This document shows, one piece after another, positions 25,271 to 33,630 of a stretch of 64,000 bases of DNA. A program made the position numbers and the translations under genes. Numbering within the stretch: position 1 is the first letter of the stretch; each line of letters opens with the position of its first letter. The notes under the pieces were generated by a model. The model worked only from the letters and a program-made list of their open reading frames with translations. It made no database searches and was not told where the DNA came from. This stretch comes from Desulfogranum mediterraneum DSM 13871 (GTDB lineage: Bacteria; Desulfobacterota; Desulfobulbia; Desulfobulbales; Desulfobulbaceae): the NCBI RefSeq assembly GCF_000429965.1, contig NZ_AUCW01000004.1:186001-250000 (forward strand), read 5' to 3'.

Positions 25271-25300
25271 CAGCCCTCCCCCTGAAGCTGGTGTCCGAAA

Positions 25301-25329
25301 GCAAGCCGGCCCTGCCACGGCCGGCTTGC
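25301..25329 (+). terminator. Stem-loop at the end of the hcp cluster
   Basis: GCAAGCCGGCC and GGCCGGCTTGC form an 11-bp perfect stem with a 7-nt loop, 30 bp after the ferredoxin gene. No T tract follows, so termination is uncertain. Confidence 0.55.
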
Positions 25330-25476
25330 CTCAGAGGCCGTAACCGGGTAAAGTGGATTCCTTGATTCAGGTCTGCAGCTCAGACAAATGCGGCACCAGA
25401 GTGGTGCCACAGCAAGGGTGTCCGGGCGCTGCTCCCCCAAGCCCGTTCCTCTTCCTTGATTATCCCCAGGAGTCCC

Positions 25477-25989
25477 ATGAAAACCAACCTGACCCTGATC
25501 GGAATGCCCGGTGCCGGCAAGAGCACCATCGGTATCATCCTGGCCAAGAACCTCTCCCTGGGATTTATCGACACCGACGTACTCATCCAGATCAACCAGC
25601 AACGATCCCTGCAGGAGATCATCGATGCCAGCGATTATCTCCATCTGCGTCAGGTAGAGGCCGATGAAATCTCCAAACTCAACCTCAGCAACCATGTCAT
25701 CGCAACCGGCGGCAGCGCAGCCTACAGCCCCAGGGCCATGGAACACCTTGCCCGTATTTCCTTCATCGTCTTTCTGGAGGTGAGCTTTGCAGAACTCAAC
25801 CGCCGGATCACGAATTTTGAGACCCGGGGCATTGCCAAGGCCGACCACCAGAGCTTCCAGGATCTCTTTGACGAACGTCAGCTCCTCTACAGACGGTATG
25901 CCGACATCACCCTGGACTGTGACGGCCTGGACCAGGAAACTGCGGCCCGGCAGATTGCCCAGCTCTACCGGTCTCTGCCCGCAGGTTAA
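25477..25989 (+). CDS. Shikimate-kinase-like P-loop kinase
   Basis: 170 residues. Walker A is GMPGAGKST (residues 8-16), followed by the FIDTD acidic motif and YLHLRQVEADE, which parallels the FRxxE of shikimate kinases. The expected GGG is ATGGSAAY here, and the lid region reads FETRGIAKAD rather than the usual RPLL-type sequence. The fold is safe; the substrate is not, and shikimate phosphorylation is only one option. CAGGAG precedes ATG 25477. It stands alone between the hcp and hydroxyacid clusters. Confidence 0.7.
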   Translation: MKTNLTLIGMPGAGKSTIGIILAKNLSLGFIDTDVLIQINQQRSLQEIIDASDYLHLRQVEADEISKLNLSNHVIATGGSAAYSPRAMEHLARISFIVFLEVSFAELNRRITNFETRGIAKADHQSFQDLFDERQLLYRRYADITLDCDGLDQETAARQIAQLYRSLPAG

Positions 25990-26187
25990 GGGTGCGGTTC
26001 TGCCCGCCCCTGTTGGCAGCGCTTTTCCTGAAAAAAGTGCAGCAGCCAGGCTTGATCGGCATTATATTCTGCAGCTGAAAAATCGTTGGCCGCTGGAGCG
26101 AGGCTGCCTATGTTCTCGCCCAGGCCGGTCAATGTCTTTAGCTACCCTTTACCCGTCAACAACCAAGGCTTCAGCTCAGGATTCTGC

Positions 26188-27594
26188 ATGATCAGTGACC
26201 AGCTTTACCAGGCCCTCCAGGACCTGGTCGGTAAAAAAAATGTTTCCCTTGAACGGACCGACCGAATTACCCACAGCTACGACGCCACCCAGCACGAACA
26301 CCTGCCCGAGGCCGTGGTCTATGCCGCCACTGCCCTGGAGGTACAGGAGGTGGTCCGTCTGGCAAACCGCCATAGGGTCCCCATTATTCCCAGGGGCGCT
26401 GGCAGCGGTTTTACCGGCGGCACCCTGCCGGTGCAGGGGGGAATCGTCCTGGTCCTGACCCGGATGAACCGCATCCTTGAGATCGACCAGGAAAACCTGA
26501 CCGCCACCGTGGAACCCGGGGTGATCACCGCCGAACTCCAGCGGCAGGTGGAACAGCTGGACCTGTTCTATCCCCCGGATCCGGCCTCCAGGGAATTCTG
26601 TACCCTGGGCGGTAATGTGGCGGAATGCGCGGGCGGACCCCGCTGCGTCAAGTATGGGGTAACCAAGGACTATGTCCTGGGGTTGGAGGTGGTCACCCCC
26701 ACCGGAGACCTGATCCATACCGGCGGCGTTACCATGAAGAATGTGGTGGGCTACGACCTGACCCGGCTGTTCATCGGTTCCGAAGGGACCCTGGGCATTG
26801 TCACCCGGATCACCCTGCGCCTGCTGCCCAAGCCGGCGGCCAAGAAGACCATGCTGATCCAGTTTGGCTCCATCGAGGGCGCCGCCCGGGCGGTCTCGGC
26901 CATCATTGCCGGCAGGATCATCCCCACCACCCTGGAATTCCTGGATGCCAACACCCTGGCCTGCATCCGCGACAACCCTGAGCTGCCCATTGTCGAGGCC
27001 TGCCAGGCCCTGTTGATCGTCGAGGTGGATGGCGATGAAGATATGCTGGAACGCCAGGCCGAGACCGTACTTAAGCTGGTGGCAGAGCTGGATGTGGTCC
27101 ACACCGAAACGGCCCGGAGCGAGGCCGAGTCCGAGGCCATCTGGCAGGTACGGCGCAGCGTCAGCCCTGCGGTGCGCCGGATCAATCCCAACAAGTTCAA
27201 TGAAGATATCGTGGTCCCCCGCTCCCGGGTACCGGATATGATCCGGGCCCTGGATCGCCTCTCTGAACGCTACCAGGTACCCATCGTCAACTTCGGCCAT
27301 GCCGGTGACGGCAACATCCATGTCAACGTGATGGTGGATCTCAGCCAGCCGGGGATGCAGGAGACCGTGGACCAGGTCCTGGAACAGATCTTCCAAACCA
27401 CCGTAGACCTGGGCGGCTCCATCAGCGGTGAGCATGGTATCGGGACAGCCAAGGCACCCTATCTCCACCTGGAGCTGGACCAGGCTACCCGGGCCTATAT
27501 GCTGACCATCAAGAGGGCCCTGGACCCGGACAACATCCTCAACCCCGGTAAGATCTTTCTTGCCGATGACCAGGCGACAGAGCAGCTCAGATGA
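26188..27594 (+). CDS. FAD-linked 2-hydroxyacid oxidase (GlcD / D-lactate dehydrogenase family)
   Basis: 468 residues. The FAD PCMH domain shows IIPRGAGSGFTGGTLPVQGG near residue 70 and GGNVAECAGGPRCVKYG near 140. The C-terminal FAD-oxidase domain carries NFGHAGDGNIHVNVM and ISGEHGIGTAKAPYL, the usual GlcD/Dld motifs. It would oxidise D-lactate, glycolate or a related 2-hydroxyacid at the inner face of the membrane. The ATG at 26188 has a weak ribosome site. It overlaps the Fe-S partner gene by 4 bp, and that gene in turn overlaps a LarA-type racemase gene, so all three act together. Confidence 0.93.
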   Translation: MISDQLYQALQDLVGKKNVSLERTDRITHSYDATQHEHLPEAVVYAATALEVQEVVRLANRHRVPIIPRGAGSGFTGGTLPVQGGIVLVLTRMNRILEIDQENLTATVEPGVITAELQRQVEQLDLFYPPDPASREFCTLGGNVAECAGGPRCVKYGVTKDYVLGLEVVTPTGDLIHTGGVTMKNVVGYDLTRLFIGSEGTLGIVTRITLRLLPKPAAKKTMLIQFGSIEGAARAVSAIIAGRIIPTTLEFLDANTLACIRDNPELPIVEACQALLIVEVDGDEDMLERQAETVLKLVAELDVVHTETARSEAESEAIWQVRRSVSPAVRRINPNKFNEDIVVPRSRVPDMIRALDRLSERYQVPIVNFGHAGDGNIHVNVMVDLSQPGMQETVDQVLEQIFQTTVDLGGSISGEHGIGTAKAPYLHLELDQATRAYMLTIKRALDPDNILNPGKIFLADDQATEQLR

Positions 27595-28841
27595 AGGAAC
27601 TCCAACTCTTTGCAGAGGCCATTGACCAGTGTGTTCGTTGCGGCGCCTGCCAGGCCCACTGCCCGGTCTATGACCAGGAACGCTCAGAGGGTACGGTGGC
27701 CCGCGGCAAGCTCGCCCTGGCCAAGGCCCTGCTCAACGGCCAGGTACAGATCGAGCAACGCTTGGCAGAGGATCTCAGCCTCTGTCTGATGTGCGGTTCC
27801 TGCGTGCTCAAGTGTCCCAACAAGGTGCCCACCGATCAGATCGTCGGGGCCATGCGGCGCCTGATCACCGCTGATCAGGGGCTTACCCCCTCGGCCAGGG
27901 CCGTCTCGGCACTTACCGGTTCACCACGTTTGCTCAACCGCCTGGTCAAGACCGTGGACCTGCTCAGCCCGGCCCTCTTTCGTAAGGTACCCAGCTCCAG
28001 CGGCCTCAGGCTCAGGTTTCCGCTCCCGGGTCAACACAACCGTACCCTGCCCGCCACCGCCTCCCAGAGCCTCTTTGCCCGTTTCCCCGAGTATACCCAG
28101 GGGCAAGCGGACAGACCGGTGGTCGGTATCTTTGCCGGTTGCGCCACCAGCTACCTCTTTCCGGCCATTGGCGCGGCCATGATCACCCTGCTGACCCGGT
28201 TGGGATTTTCCCTCTTCTTCCCCCACGACCAGGGCTGCTGCGGAATTCCGGCTCGCTCCGCAGGCAACGGCCGGCTGATCGACCAACTGAGCAGCGCCAA
28301 TCTCCGGGCCTTCAGCCGCAGACCGGTCGACTACATCGTCACGGCCTGCGCCTCCTGCAACGCCGGCCTGCGCCAGCTCAGCGTCCCTGATGGTCCCCCT
28401 CCCTTTGCAGACAAGGTCCTGGACATCCATCAACTCCTCTGCCAGGAGGGGATTGACCGCCAGCTCGCTGCCCTGCCCCGGGGCAGGCAGGCCGTCACCG
28501 TCAGCTACCACGATCCCTGTCATCTCCGCACCAGGGGGATCAGCGAAGAACCCCGCCGGCTGTTGCAGGCCCTGCCTGACTGTGACTTTGTTGAAATGAG
28601 TGGCGCCGACCGCTGCTGCGGCCTGGGAGGCACCTTCTCCATGCACCACTATGGATGCAGCCAGGCCATTGGCAGGCGTAAACTCCCCGGCCTTACAGCC
28701 AGCAATGCTGCGCTGCTGGCCACCGCCTGCCCGGGTTGCATGATCCAGCTCCAGGACACCATCAACCATGCCGGACTTCCCGTCCGGACCGTCCATAGCC
28801 TGGAGTTGATCATCCAGGCCCTGGATGGACAGCGTCCATGA
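27591..28841 (+). CDS. Fe-S oxidoreductase subunit of hydroxyacid dehydrogenase (GlcF-like)
   Basis: 416 residues. Two 4Fe-4S motifs occur at the N-terminus (CVRCGACQAHCPVY and CLMCGSCVLKCPNKVP). Two CCG domains follow: FAGC...DQGCCGIPARSAGN and YHDPCHLRTRG...GADRCCGLGG. It carries electrons from the FAD subunit to the quinone pool or another acceptor, as in glycolate and D-lactate dehydrogenase complexes. It is coupled at both ends by ATGA overlaps. Confidence 0.93.
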   Translation: MKELQLFAEAIDQCVRCGACQAHCPVYDQERSEGTVARGKLALAKALLNGQVQIEQRLAEDLSLCLMCGSCVLKCPNKVPTDQIVGAMRRLITADQGLTPSARAVSALTGSPRLLNRLVKTVDLLSPALFRKVPSSSGLRLRFPLPGQHNRTLPATASQSLFARFPEYTQGQADRPVVGIFAGCATSYLFPAIGAAMITLLTRLGFSLFFPHDQGCCGIPARSAGNGRLIDQLSSANLRAFSRRPVDYIVTACASCNAGLRQLSVPDGPPPFADKVLDIHQLLCQEGIDRQLAALPRGRQAVTVSYHDPCHLRTRGISEEPRRLLQALPDCDFVEMSGADRCCGLGGTFSMHHYGCSQAIGRRKLPGLTASNAALLATACPGCMIQLQDTINHAGLPVRTVHSLELIIQALDGQRP

Positions 28842-30175
28842 AGGACGCAGAGGCTGCGTCCCCGGATGCACGCCGGATAGACCTGGCCTATGGCCAGGGG
28901 CAGCTGCCCTTTTCGCTGCCGCCAGGAGCCAGGGAGCTGTCCATCAGGGAGCCCCTGATCCGGGTCAGCAAACAACGATTCCTCCGCGGTCTCGACACCC
29001 TGCTGCCGCCTGCTCCACTCAGCGGCCCCATCGCGGTGGTGCTTGCCGATAAGACCAGACGCTGCGGCTACGAGTACGGTATCCCCTGGCTGCTGGAAGG
29101 GCTGGCAGCCAGGGGAGCGGATCCTGGCCAGGTCAGCTTCTATATTGCCTACGGCACCCACCAGCGCCAGAGTGAGGCGGAGTGTGTCCAGACCTATGGC
29201 CGCTGTTACCACCTCCACCGTTTTGTCCACCACGACTGCAGCGACCCGGCCAGTCTGGCCTCCCTGGGCACCACCCGGAGAGGGACAGAGCTGACCCTCC
29301 ACCACGAGCTGCTGACAGCAGGCCTGATCATCTCCTTTGGTGCCGTCTCCCACCACTACTTTGCCGGCTACGGGGGTGGCCGTAAGCTGCTCTTTCCAGG
29401 ATTGGGAGGACGCCGGGCCATCTATCAGAACCACAGCCTCTTTCTTGACGCCGAGCGGCGACAACTGGCCAGGGGATGCAACCCCGGCAGGCTTTCAGAC
29501 AACCCCCTGGCAGCAGATCTGGCAGAGATCCACGCGCTGTTGCCCAGCTATCGCTCCATCCACGCTCTCCTCAACAGCCGGGGAGAGGTGGCCGATCACT
29601 TCTTTGGTTCCGGCTATGGTGATTTTCTCCGCGTCTGCGATCTCGTTGATCACCACTTCAAGGCCGCAGACCCGCAGCAGTATGATCTGGTCCTTGCCTC
29701 TGCCGGCGGCACTCCCAAGGACATCAACCTTATCCAGAGCCACAAGGCCATCCACAACAGCGCAGCCTTTGTCAAGGATGGCGGCAGCCTGGTGATGGTC
29801 GCCCAATGTGCTGATCAGCTGGGCTCAACCACCTTTCTGCCCTACTTTACCATGGGTGGCTGGAAGGGAGCCTTCGACCATCTCTGTCACGACTATGCCG
29901 GCAACGGCGGCACCGCCCTGGCCCTGATGGCTAAAACCAGGCGAATCAAGATCTACCTGGTCTCAGACCTGGACCAGGCACACTGCGCGGCCTGCGGGCT
30001 CAGCCCCTTATCTCCGGAGCAAAGCCAGACCCTGATCGATGGCAGCGAGCCAAATCACTCCATGGCCGTTATTCCCTGCGCCTCCCTGCTGGTCCATCCC
30101 CATGGCCACACTGCTGAATCGGTGGACACCGACTGCAGCCGGCAGGCCCGGACGGTACCACAGCGTGTGAGCTGA
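28838..30175 (+). CDS. LarA-type nickel-pincer racemase/epimerase
   Basis: 445 residues. Lactate racemase catalytic residues are all identifiable: DKTR (Asp71, Arg74), GTH, SHHYFAGYGGGRKLLFPG with the histidine and the lysine that binds the pincer cofactor, a QNHSLF histidine for nickel, and IQSHKA with the Gln and Lys. LarA homologues racemise lactate, malate or other 2-hydroxyacids. Here the overlap with an FAD hydroxyacid dehydrogenase suggests conversion of one enantiomer to the form that is oxidised. The larB, larC and larE cofactor genes are not in this window. Confidence 0.88.
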   Translation: MKDAEAASPDARRIDLAYGQGQLPFSLPPGARELSIREPLIRVSKQRFLRGLDTLLPPAPLSGPIAVVLADKTRRCGYEYGIPWLLEGLAARGADPGQVSFYIAYGTHQRQSEAECVQTYGRCYHLHRFVHHDCSDPASLASLGTTRRGTELTLHHELLTAGLIISFGAVSHHYFAGYGGGRKLLFPGLGGRRAIYQNHSLFLDAERRQLARGCNPGRLSDNPLAADLAEIHALLPSYRSIHALLNSRGEVADHFFGSGYGDFLRVCDLVDHHFKAADPQQYDLVLASAGGTPKDINLIQSHKAIHNSAAFVKDGGSLVMVAQCADQLGSTTFLPYFTMGGWKGAFDHLCHDYAGNGGTALALMAKTRRIKIYLVSDLDQAHCAACGLSPLSPEQSQTLIDGSEPNHSMAVIPCASLLVHPHGHTAESVDTDCSRQARTVPQRVS

Positions 30176-30409
30176 CAGCCGCCGCCAAAACAACCAGCCT
30201 GGAGAAAATTGGTGGTAAATTTAATCCTTACCTGATAGAGATGATAGCCTTGACAAAGGCGTTTCCTCTGGCCCTGGAGCTCCTCCCCCGGCGAGCACAA
30301 TCAAGGACCAACGAGCCCCGGCAATGCTCCTGGGCAACCGACAGATCGTCTCCTCTGGAGAAGTTCTCTCCAAGCTGAACCGGTCAGCAGATGATCGGGG
30401 CAGATCTGA
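30176..30409. other. Spacer between racemase and resB, first part
   Basis: No gene is supported here. The spacer continues to 30663 and its middle holds a copy of the dispersed intergenic repeat. No strong promoter or terminator was recognised. Confidence 0.4.
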
Positions 30410-30556
30410 GACCAGCTTGAAGATTTCAATGTTTCGATCAAGGTCGAGGTGAAGGCATCTGTACCATGCTCCCGCAGGCATCGAAATGATATTACGAGGA
30501 TATTTATCTACAGATAAGGCCGGGGTTGGCAGAAAAAGCACCTATTCATGGTCGCC
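30410..30556 (+). repeat. Dispersed intergenic repeat, copy 1
   Basis: About 147 bp. Shared blocks with the other copies are TTTCGATCAAGGTC, GCAGGCAT, GATATTACGAGGATA and GAAAAAGCA followed by TTCATGGTCGCC. Imperfect terminal inverted repeats lie at CAGCTTGAAGAT and ATTCATGGTC. No reading frame is conserved. Confidence 0.8.
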
Positions 30557-30663
30557 AGAGATCAGGTTTACGCTCCTCAGCTTACCCCATTGCCAAGCCG
30601 GAACAGCTGCGGACCTCTACCGGCTGCTGGTTACCTCTCCCCAGATAACAGTGAAGCACTCAA

Positions 30664-32013
30664 ATGACAAAAACATCTAAAAATCCCCTGCTGGCCTTTT
30701 TCTCCTCAGTGCAACTGGCCCTGTTCCTGCTCTTTCTGATGGCCGGCACCTCCATCATCGGCACCATCATCCCCCAGAATGCCCCCCCGGGACGTTATCT
30801 CGAGCAGTATGGGGCCAAGATGGCCAGATTCATGGAGCTACTCAACCTGACGGACATGTATAACTCCCGCTGGTTCCTGCTGCTGCTCCTGCTCTTTGCG
30901 CTGAACCTGATCGTCTGCAGCCTCGAACGCATCCCCCAGGTCATTAAAATCATCAAGAGAGACAACCTGGACACCTCTGCCGACCGTCTTGAAAAGATGG
31001 GCCTGCGGGCAAGGGTTACCCTTCCCGGCGGAGCGCAGGAGGGTGAAGCGCACATCCGCAAGGTCTTTCAACAACAGGGCTGGAAGCCCCAACAACGACA
31101 ACAGAAAGATGGGACCCTGTTCTTTGCAGAGAAGGGGGCCTGGACCCGATTCGGGGTCTATATCGTTCACCTCTCCATCCTGATCGTGCTCCTCGGTGCG
31201 CTCATCGGCTCCTCAACCGTGGCCAAAAAACTACTCAGGGATCCCTCCTTTGCATTTAAGGGCTCGGTCATGATTCCCGAATCCCGCCAATCCGAGGTGA
31301 TCTATGCCTTTAAAAGCGGAACCCCCATAGAACTGGGCTTTGGGGTCCGCTGCGACTACTTCACCATCGAATACTACCCAAACGGTATGCCCAAGACCTA
31401 TCTCTCCAAGGTCACGGTGGTGGAAGATGGGGCAGAGGTTCTGTCCACCGATATCAAGGTCAACTCGCCGCTGACCTACAAGGGGATAACCTTCTACCAG
31501 TCCAGTTATCAACCCTACCAGGACTATGTGGTCACCCTGCAAAAAGGTGCGGCTGAGCTGCAGACCAGCTCGATCATCCCCCACTCCCAGCAGCAGCAGT
31601 GGAGCGAAGCCGGGATTACCTATGGCATCATCAATCGGGAAAATCGCGGCGAGGTGACCCGGCGGGTCAAGGTGTGGTTGTCCGATGGCCAGGGAGAGCC
31701 CTCGATCTTCTGGGTCAATCTCGGTCAGGAGGCGCTGGTGGAACGGCCGAGCGGCAGCTACACCTTCCAGGCCAAGCAGCTCTATGCCACCGGTCTGCAG
31801 GTGACCAAGGATCCCGGGGTCTGGTTGGTCTATGGCGGCTGCATCCTGATGCTGATCGGTCTCTATGTGGCCTTTTTCATGTCCCATCGTAAACTTTTCG
31901 CCATGCTGCGCAGTGACGGCAGCTCGGCCACCATCCTTTTTGCTGGTAGTGCCAACAAGAATAAAGTAGGATTTGAGAAAAAATTTGAGGACTTAGCAGG
32001 TACGAACAGGTAG
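30664..32013 (+). CDS. resB: ResB family cytochrome c maturation protein
   Basis: 449 residues. The N-terminal helices start FFSSVQLALFLLFLMAGTSIIGTIIPQ, the conserved ResB segment. A second membrane region is at about 58-84 and a third at 163-185 (YIVHLSILIVLLGALIG). A periplasmic domain with TYKGITFYQSSYQPYQ follows, and a last helix lies near 385-405. Together with CcsA it makes the system II cytochrome c synthase that attaches haem to CxxCH motifs outside the membrane. It stands 87 bp before ccsA and just upstream of a c-type cytochrome gene. Confidence 0.93.
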   Translation: MTKTSKNPLLAFFSSVQLALFLLFLMAGTSIIGTIIPQNAPPGRYLEQYGAKMARFMELLNLTDMYNSRWFLLLLLLFALNLIVCSLERIPQVIKIIKRDNLDTSADRLEKMGLRARVTLPGGAQEGEAHIRKVFQQQGWKPQQRQQKDGTLFFAEKGAWTRFGVYIVHLSILIVLLGALIGSSTVAKKLLRDPSFAFKGSVMIPESRQSEVIYAFKSGTPIELGFGVRCDYFTIEYYPNGMPKTYLSKVTVVEDGAEVLSTDIKVNSPLTYKGITFYQSSYQPYQDYVVTLQKGAAELQTSSIIPHSQQQQWSEAGITYGIINRENRGEVTRRVKVWLSDGQGEPSIFWVNLGQEALVERPSGSYTFQAKQLYATGLQVTKDPGVWLVYGGCILMLIGLYVAFFMSHRKLFAMLRSDGSSATILFAGSANKNKVGFEKKFEDLAGTNR

Positions 32014-32100
32014 TTCGAAGCCCAGGAGCAGCTACCACCATCGGTACTGCCGGAGGCAAACCGCTCTCCCCCTCAATCACATCTAGCCGACGGAACAGAT

Positions 32101-32949
32101 ATGGATAGTTCACAACTTTTTGGGATCACCATGATAGCCTACCTGCTATCATCCGCCTTTTACCTGGCCCTCTTCATCTTCAGGAACAGCACCCCGGGCT
32201 TTATCGGCATGCTGCTGGCCGCCGCCGGCCTGCTTATCCAGACCGTGGGGATCGGCCTGCGCTGGTATGAATCCTACCAGATAGGAATCGGCCACGCCCC
32301 CCTGACCAACATGTACGAATCACTGGTCTTTTTCTCCTGGTGCACCGCCCTGTTCTACCTGGCCATGGAGTTGAAGTACAAGACCAGGGTGATCGGGGCC
32401 TTTGTGATGCCCTTTGCCTTTATTGCCCTGGCCTATGCCTCCTTCTCCGACAGGATCAATGATCAGATCAGCCCCCTTATCCCTGCCCTCCAGTCCAACT
32501 GGCTGATTGCCCATGTGGTGACCTGTTTCATCGGCTATGGCGCCTTTGCCGTGGCCGGCTCCCTGGGCATGATCTACCTGCTCAAGAAATCAGCCGGAGA
32601 CAAACCGGCCCAGGAAGGGCTCTTCTCCTCGCTGCCGGAGCTGAAGATCATCGATGACCTCACCCATAAGACCATTATCTTCGGTTTTATGTGGCTCTCC
32701 GCCGGAATCATCACCGGCGCCATCTGGGCCAACGAGGCCTGGGGAACCTACTGGAGCTGGGATCCCAAGGAGACCTGGTCCATCATCACCTGGTTTGTCT
32801 ACGCCTTGACCCTCCATGCCCGCTTTACCCGCGGCTGGAGCGGAACCAGGATCGCCTGGCTGGCCATCATCGGTTTTGTTGCAGTCTTCTTCACCTACTT
32901 TGGGGTCAACTTCCTGCTCTCCGGTCTGCATAGCTACGGTTCCAGTTAA
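32101..32949 (+). CDS. ccsA: Cytochrome c biogenesis protein CcsA/ResC
   Basis: 282 residues with about eight membrane helices. The tryptophan-rich haem-handling motif is ANEAWGTYWSWDPKETWS near residue 218, and conserved histidines flank it (GHAPLTNMYES at about 66, IAHVVTCF at about 140, LHARFTRGW at about 238). It exports or presents haem to apocytochromes in partnership with ResB. Confidence 0.95.
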   Translation: MDSSQLFGITMIAYLLSSAFYLALFIFRNSTPGFIGMLLAAAGLLIQTVGIGLRWYESYQIGIGHAPLTNMYESLVFFSWCTALFYLAMELKYKTRVIGAFVMPFAFIALAYASFSDRINDQISPLIPALQSNWLIAHVVTCFIGYGAFAVAGSLGMIYLLKKSAGDKPAQEGLFSSLPELKIIDDLTHKTIIFGFMWLSAGIITGAIWANEAWGTYWSWDPKETWSIITWFVYALTLHARFTRGWSGTRIAWLAIIGFVAVFFTYFGVNFLLSGLHSYGSS

Positions 32950-33023
32950 GAGTTGAACCATGATTCAGTTCCGTTGGCCCAAATTTATCAGACAATCAGG
33001 CAGCTTGCTTTCCTGATCCGGAG

Positions 33024-33052
33024 TTGACAAGGTATAGTGAACGAGCTATACA
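33024..33052 (+). promoter_or_regulatory. Sigma-70 promoter of the cytochrome c3 gene
   Basis: TTGACA and TATACA are separated by exactly 17 bp; transcription would start near 33059. A near-perfect TAAAGGAGG ribosome site at 33095-33103 suggests high expression. Confidence 0.75.
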
Positions 33053-33108
33053 AAGAACGTTCAACCATGGTTTATGTTCATATACCAATTATCTAAAGGA
33101 GGATTGAG

Positions 33109-33507
33109 ATGAAAAAGCTACTGGTATGCGGAATAACTCTGGGGCTTATCTGTATGGCAGGGGTAGGATTTTCCCTGGCCACGGACAAGGGAGCGGCAGA
33201 TATGACCCTCCAGGCCACCATTGACAAGGCCAAAAAGGCCAAACCGGCCATCTTTCCCCATGGCGCCCATCAGGAACGGCTGGCCTGTGCCGACTGTCAC
33301 CACAGTAAAGATGCCGCCGGCAAACGGGTGGCCTATGTGGATGGCCAGAAGATCGAGAAATGTGAAACCTGCCACAACAAGCAGGAGACCATGCCCAAGA
33401 AGCTGGCCGACTACAAGGGCGCTGCCCACGCCCTGTGCAAAGACTGCCACAAGGCCACGGATAAGAAGCTGGCCAAATGTAGCGTCTGCCATCCCAAGAA
33501 GAAGTAG
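33109..33507 (+). CDS. Tetrahaem cytochrome c3 family protein
   Basis: 132 residues with a signal peptide (KLLVCGITLGLICMAGVGFSLA). Four haem-binding motifs are present: CADCH, CETCH, CKDCH and CSVCH, with extra histidines (FPHGAH, ADCHH, AAHALC) for bis-His ligation. Size and pattern fit the periplasmic type I cytochrome c3 that takes electrons from hydrogenases and formate dehydrogenases in sulfate reducers. It has its own promoter and terminator and is next to system II maturation genes. Confidence 0.93.
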   Translation: MKKLLVCGITLGLICMAGVGFSLATDKGAADMTLQATIDKAKKAKPAIFPHGAHQERLACADCHHSKDAAGKRVAYVDGQKIEKCETCHNKQETMPKKLADYKGAAHALCKDCHKATDKKLAKCSVCHPKKK

Positions 33508-33550
33508 GGAACAACAGCTGTTCAAGCTGAAGAAGACGGTCACAAAAAAA

Positions 33551-33579
33551 GGCTGCTCCCGAGGGAGCAGCCTTTTTTT
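33551..33579. terminator. Bidirectional rho-independent terminator
   Basis: GGCTGCTCCC and GGGAGCAGCC form a 10-bp stem around GA, with a T tract downstream and an A tract upstream. It can serve both the cytochrome gene and the convergent glyS operon. Confidence 0.9.
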
Positions 33580-33630
33580 ATGGCTGGTCAATCACTGCCA
33601 GCCTGGAAAAGATCTTCAAGCTCAGCAGAC

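Noticed and set aside
30250-30273. TTGACA upstream of resB
   Set aside because: No acceptable -10 hexamer at 16-18 bp, so a promoter cannot be supported.
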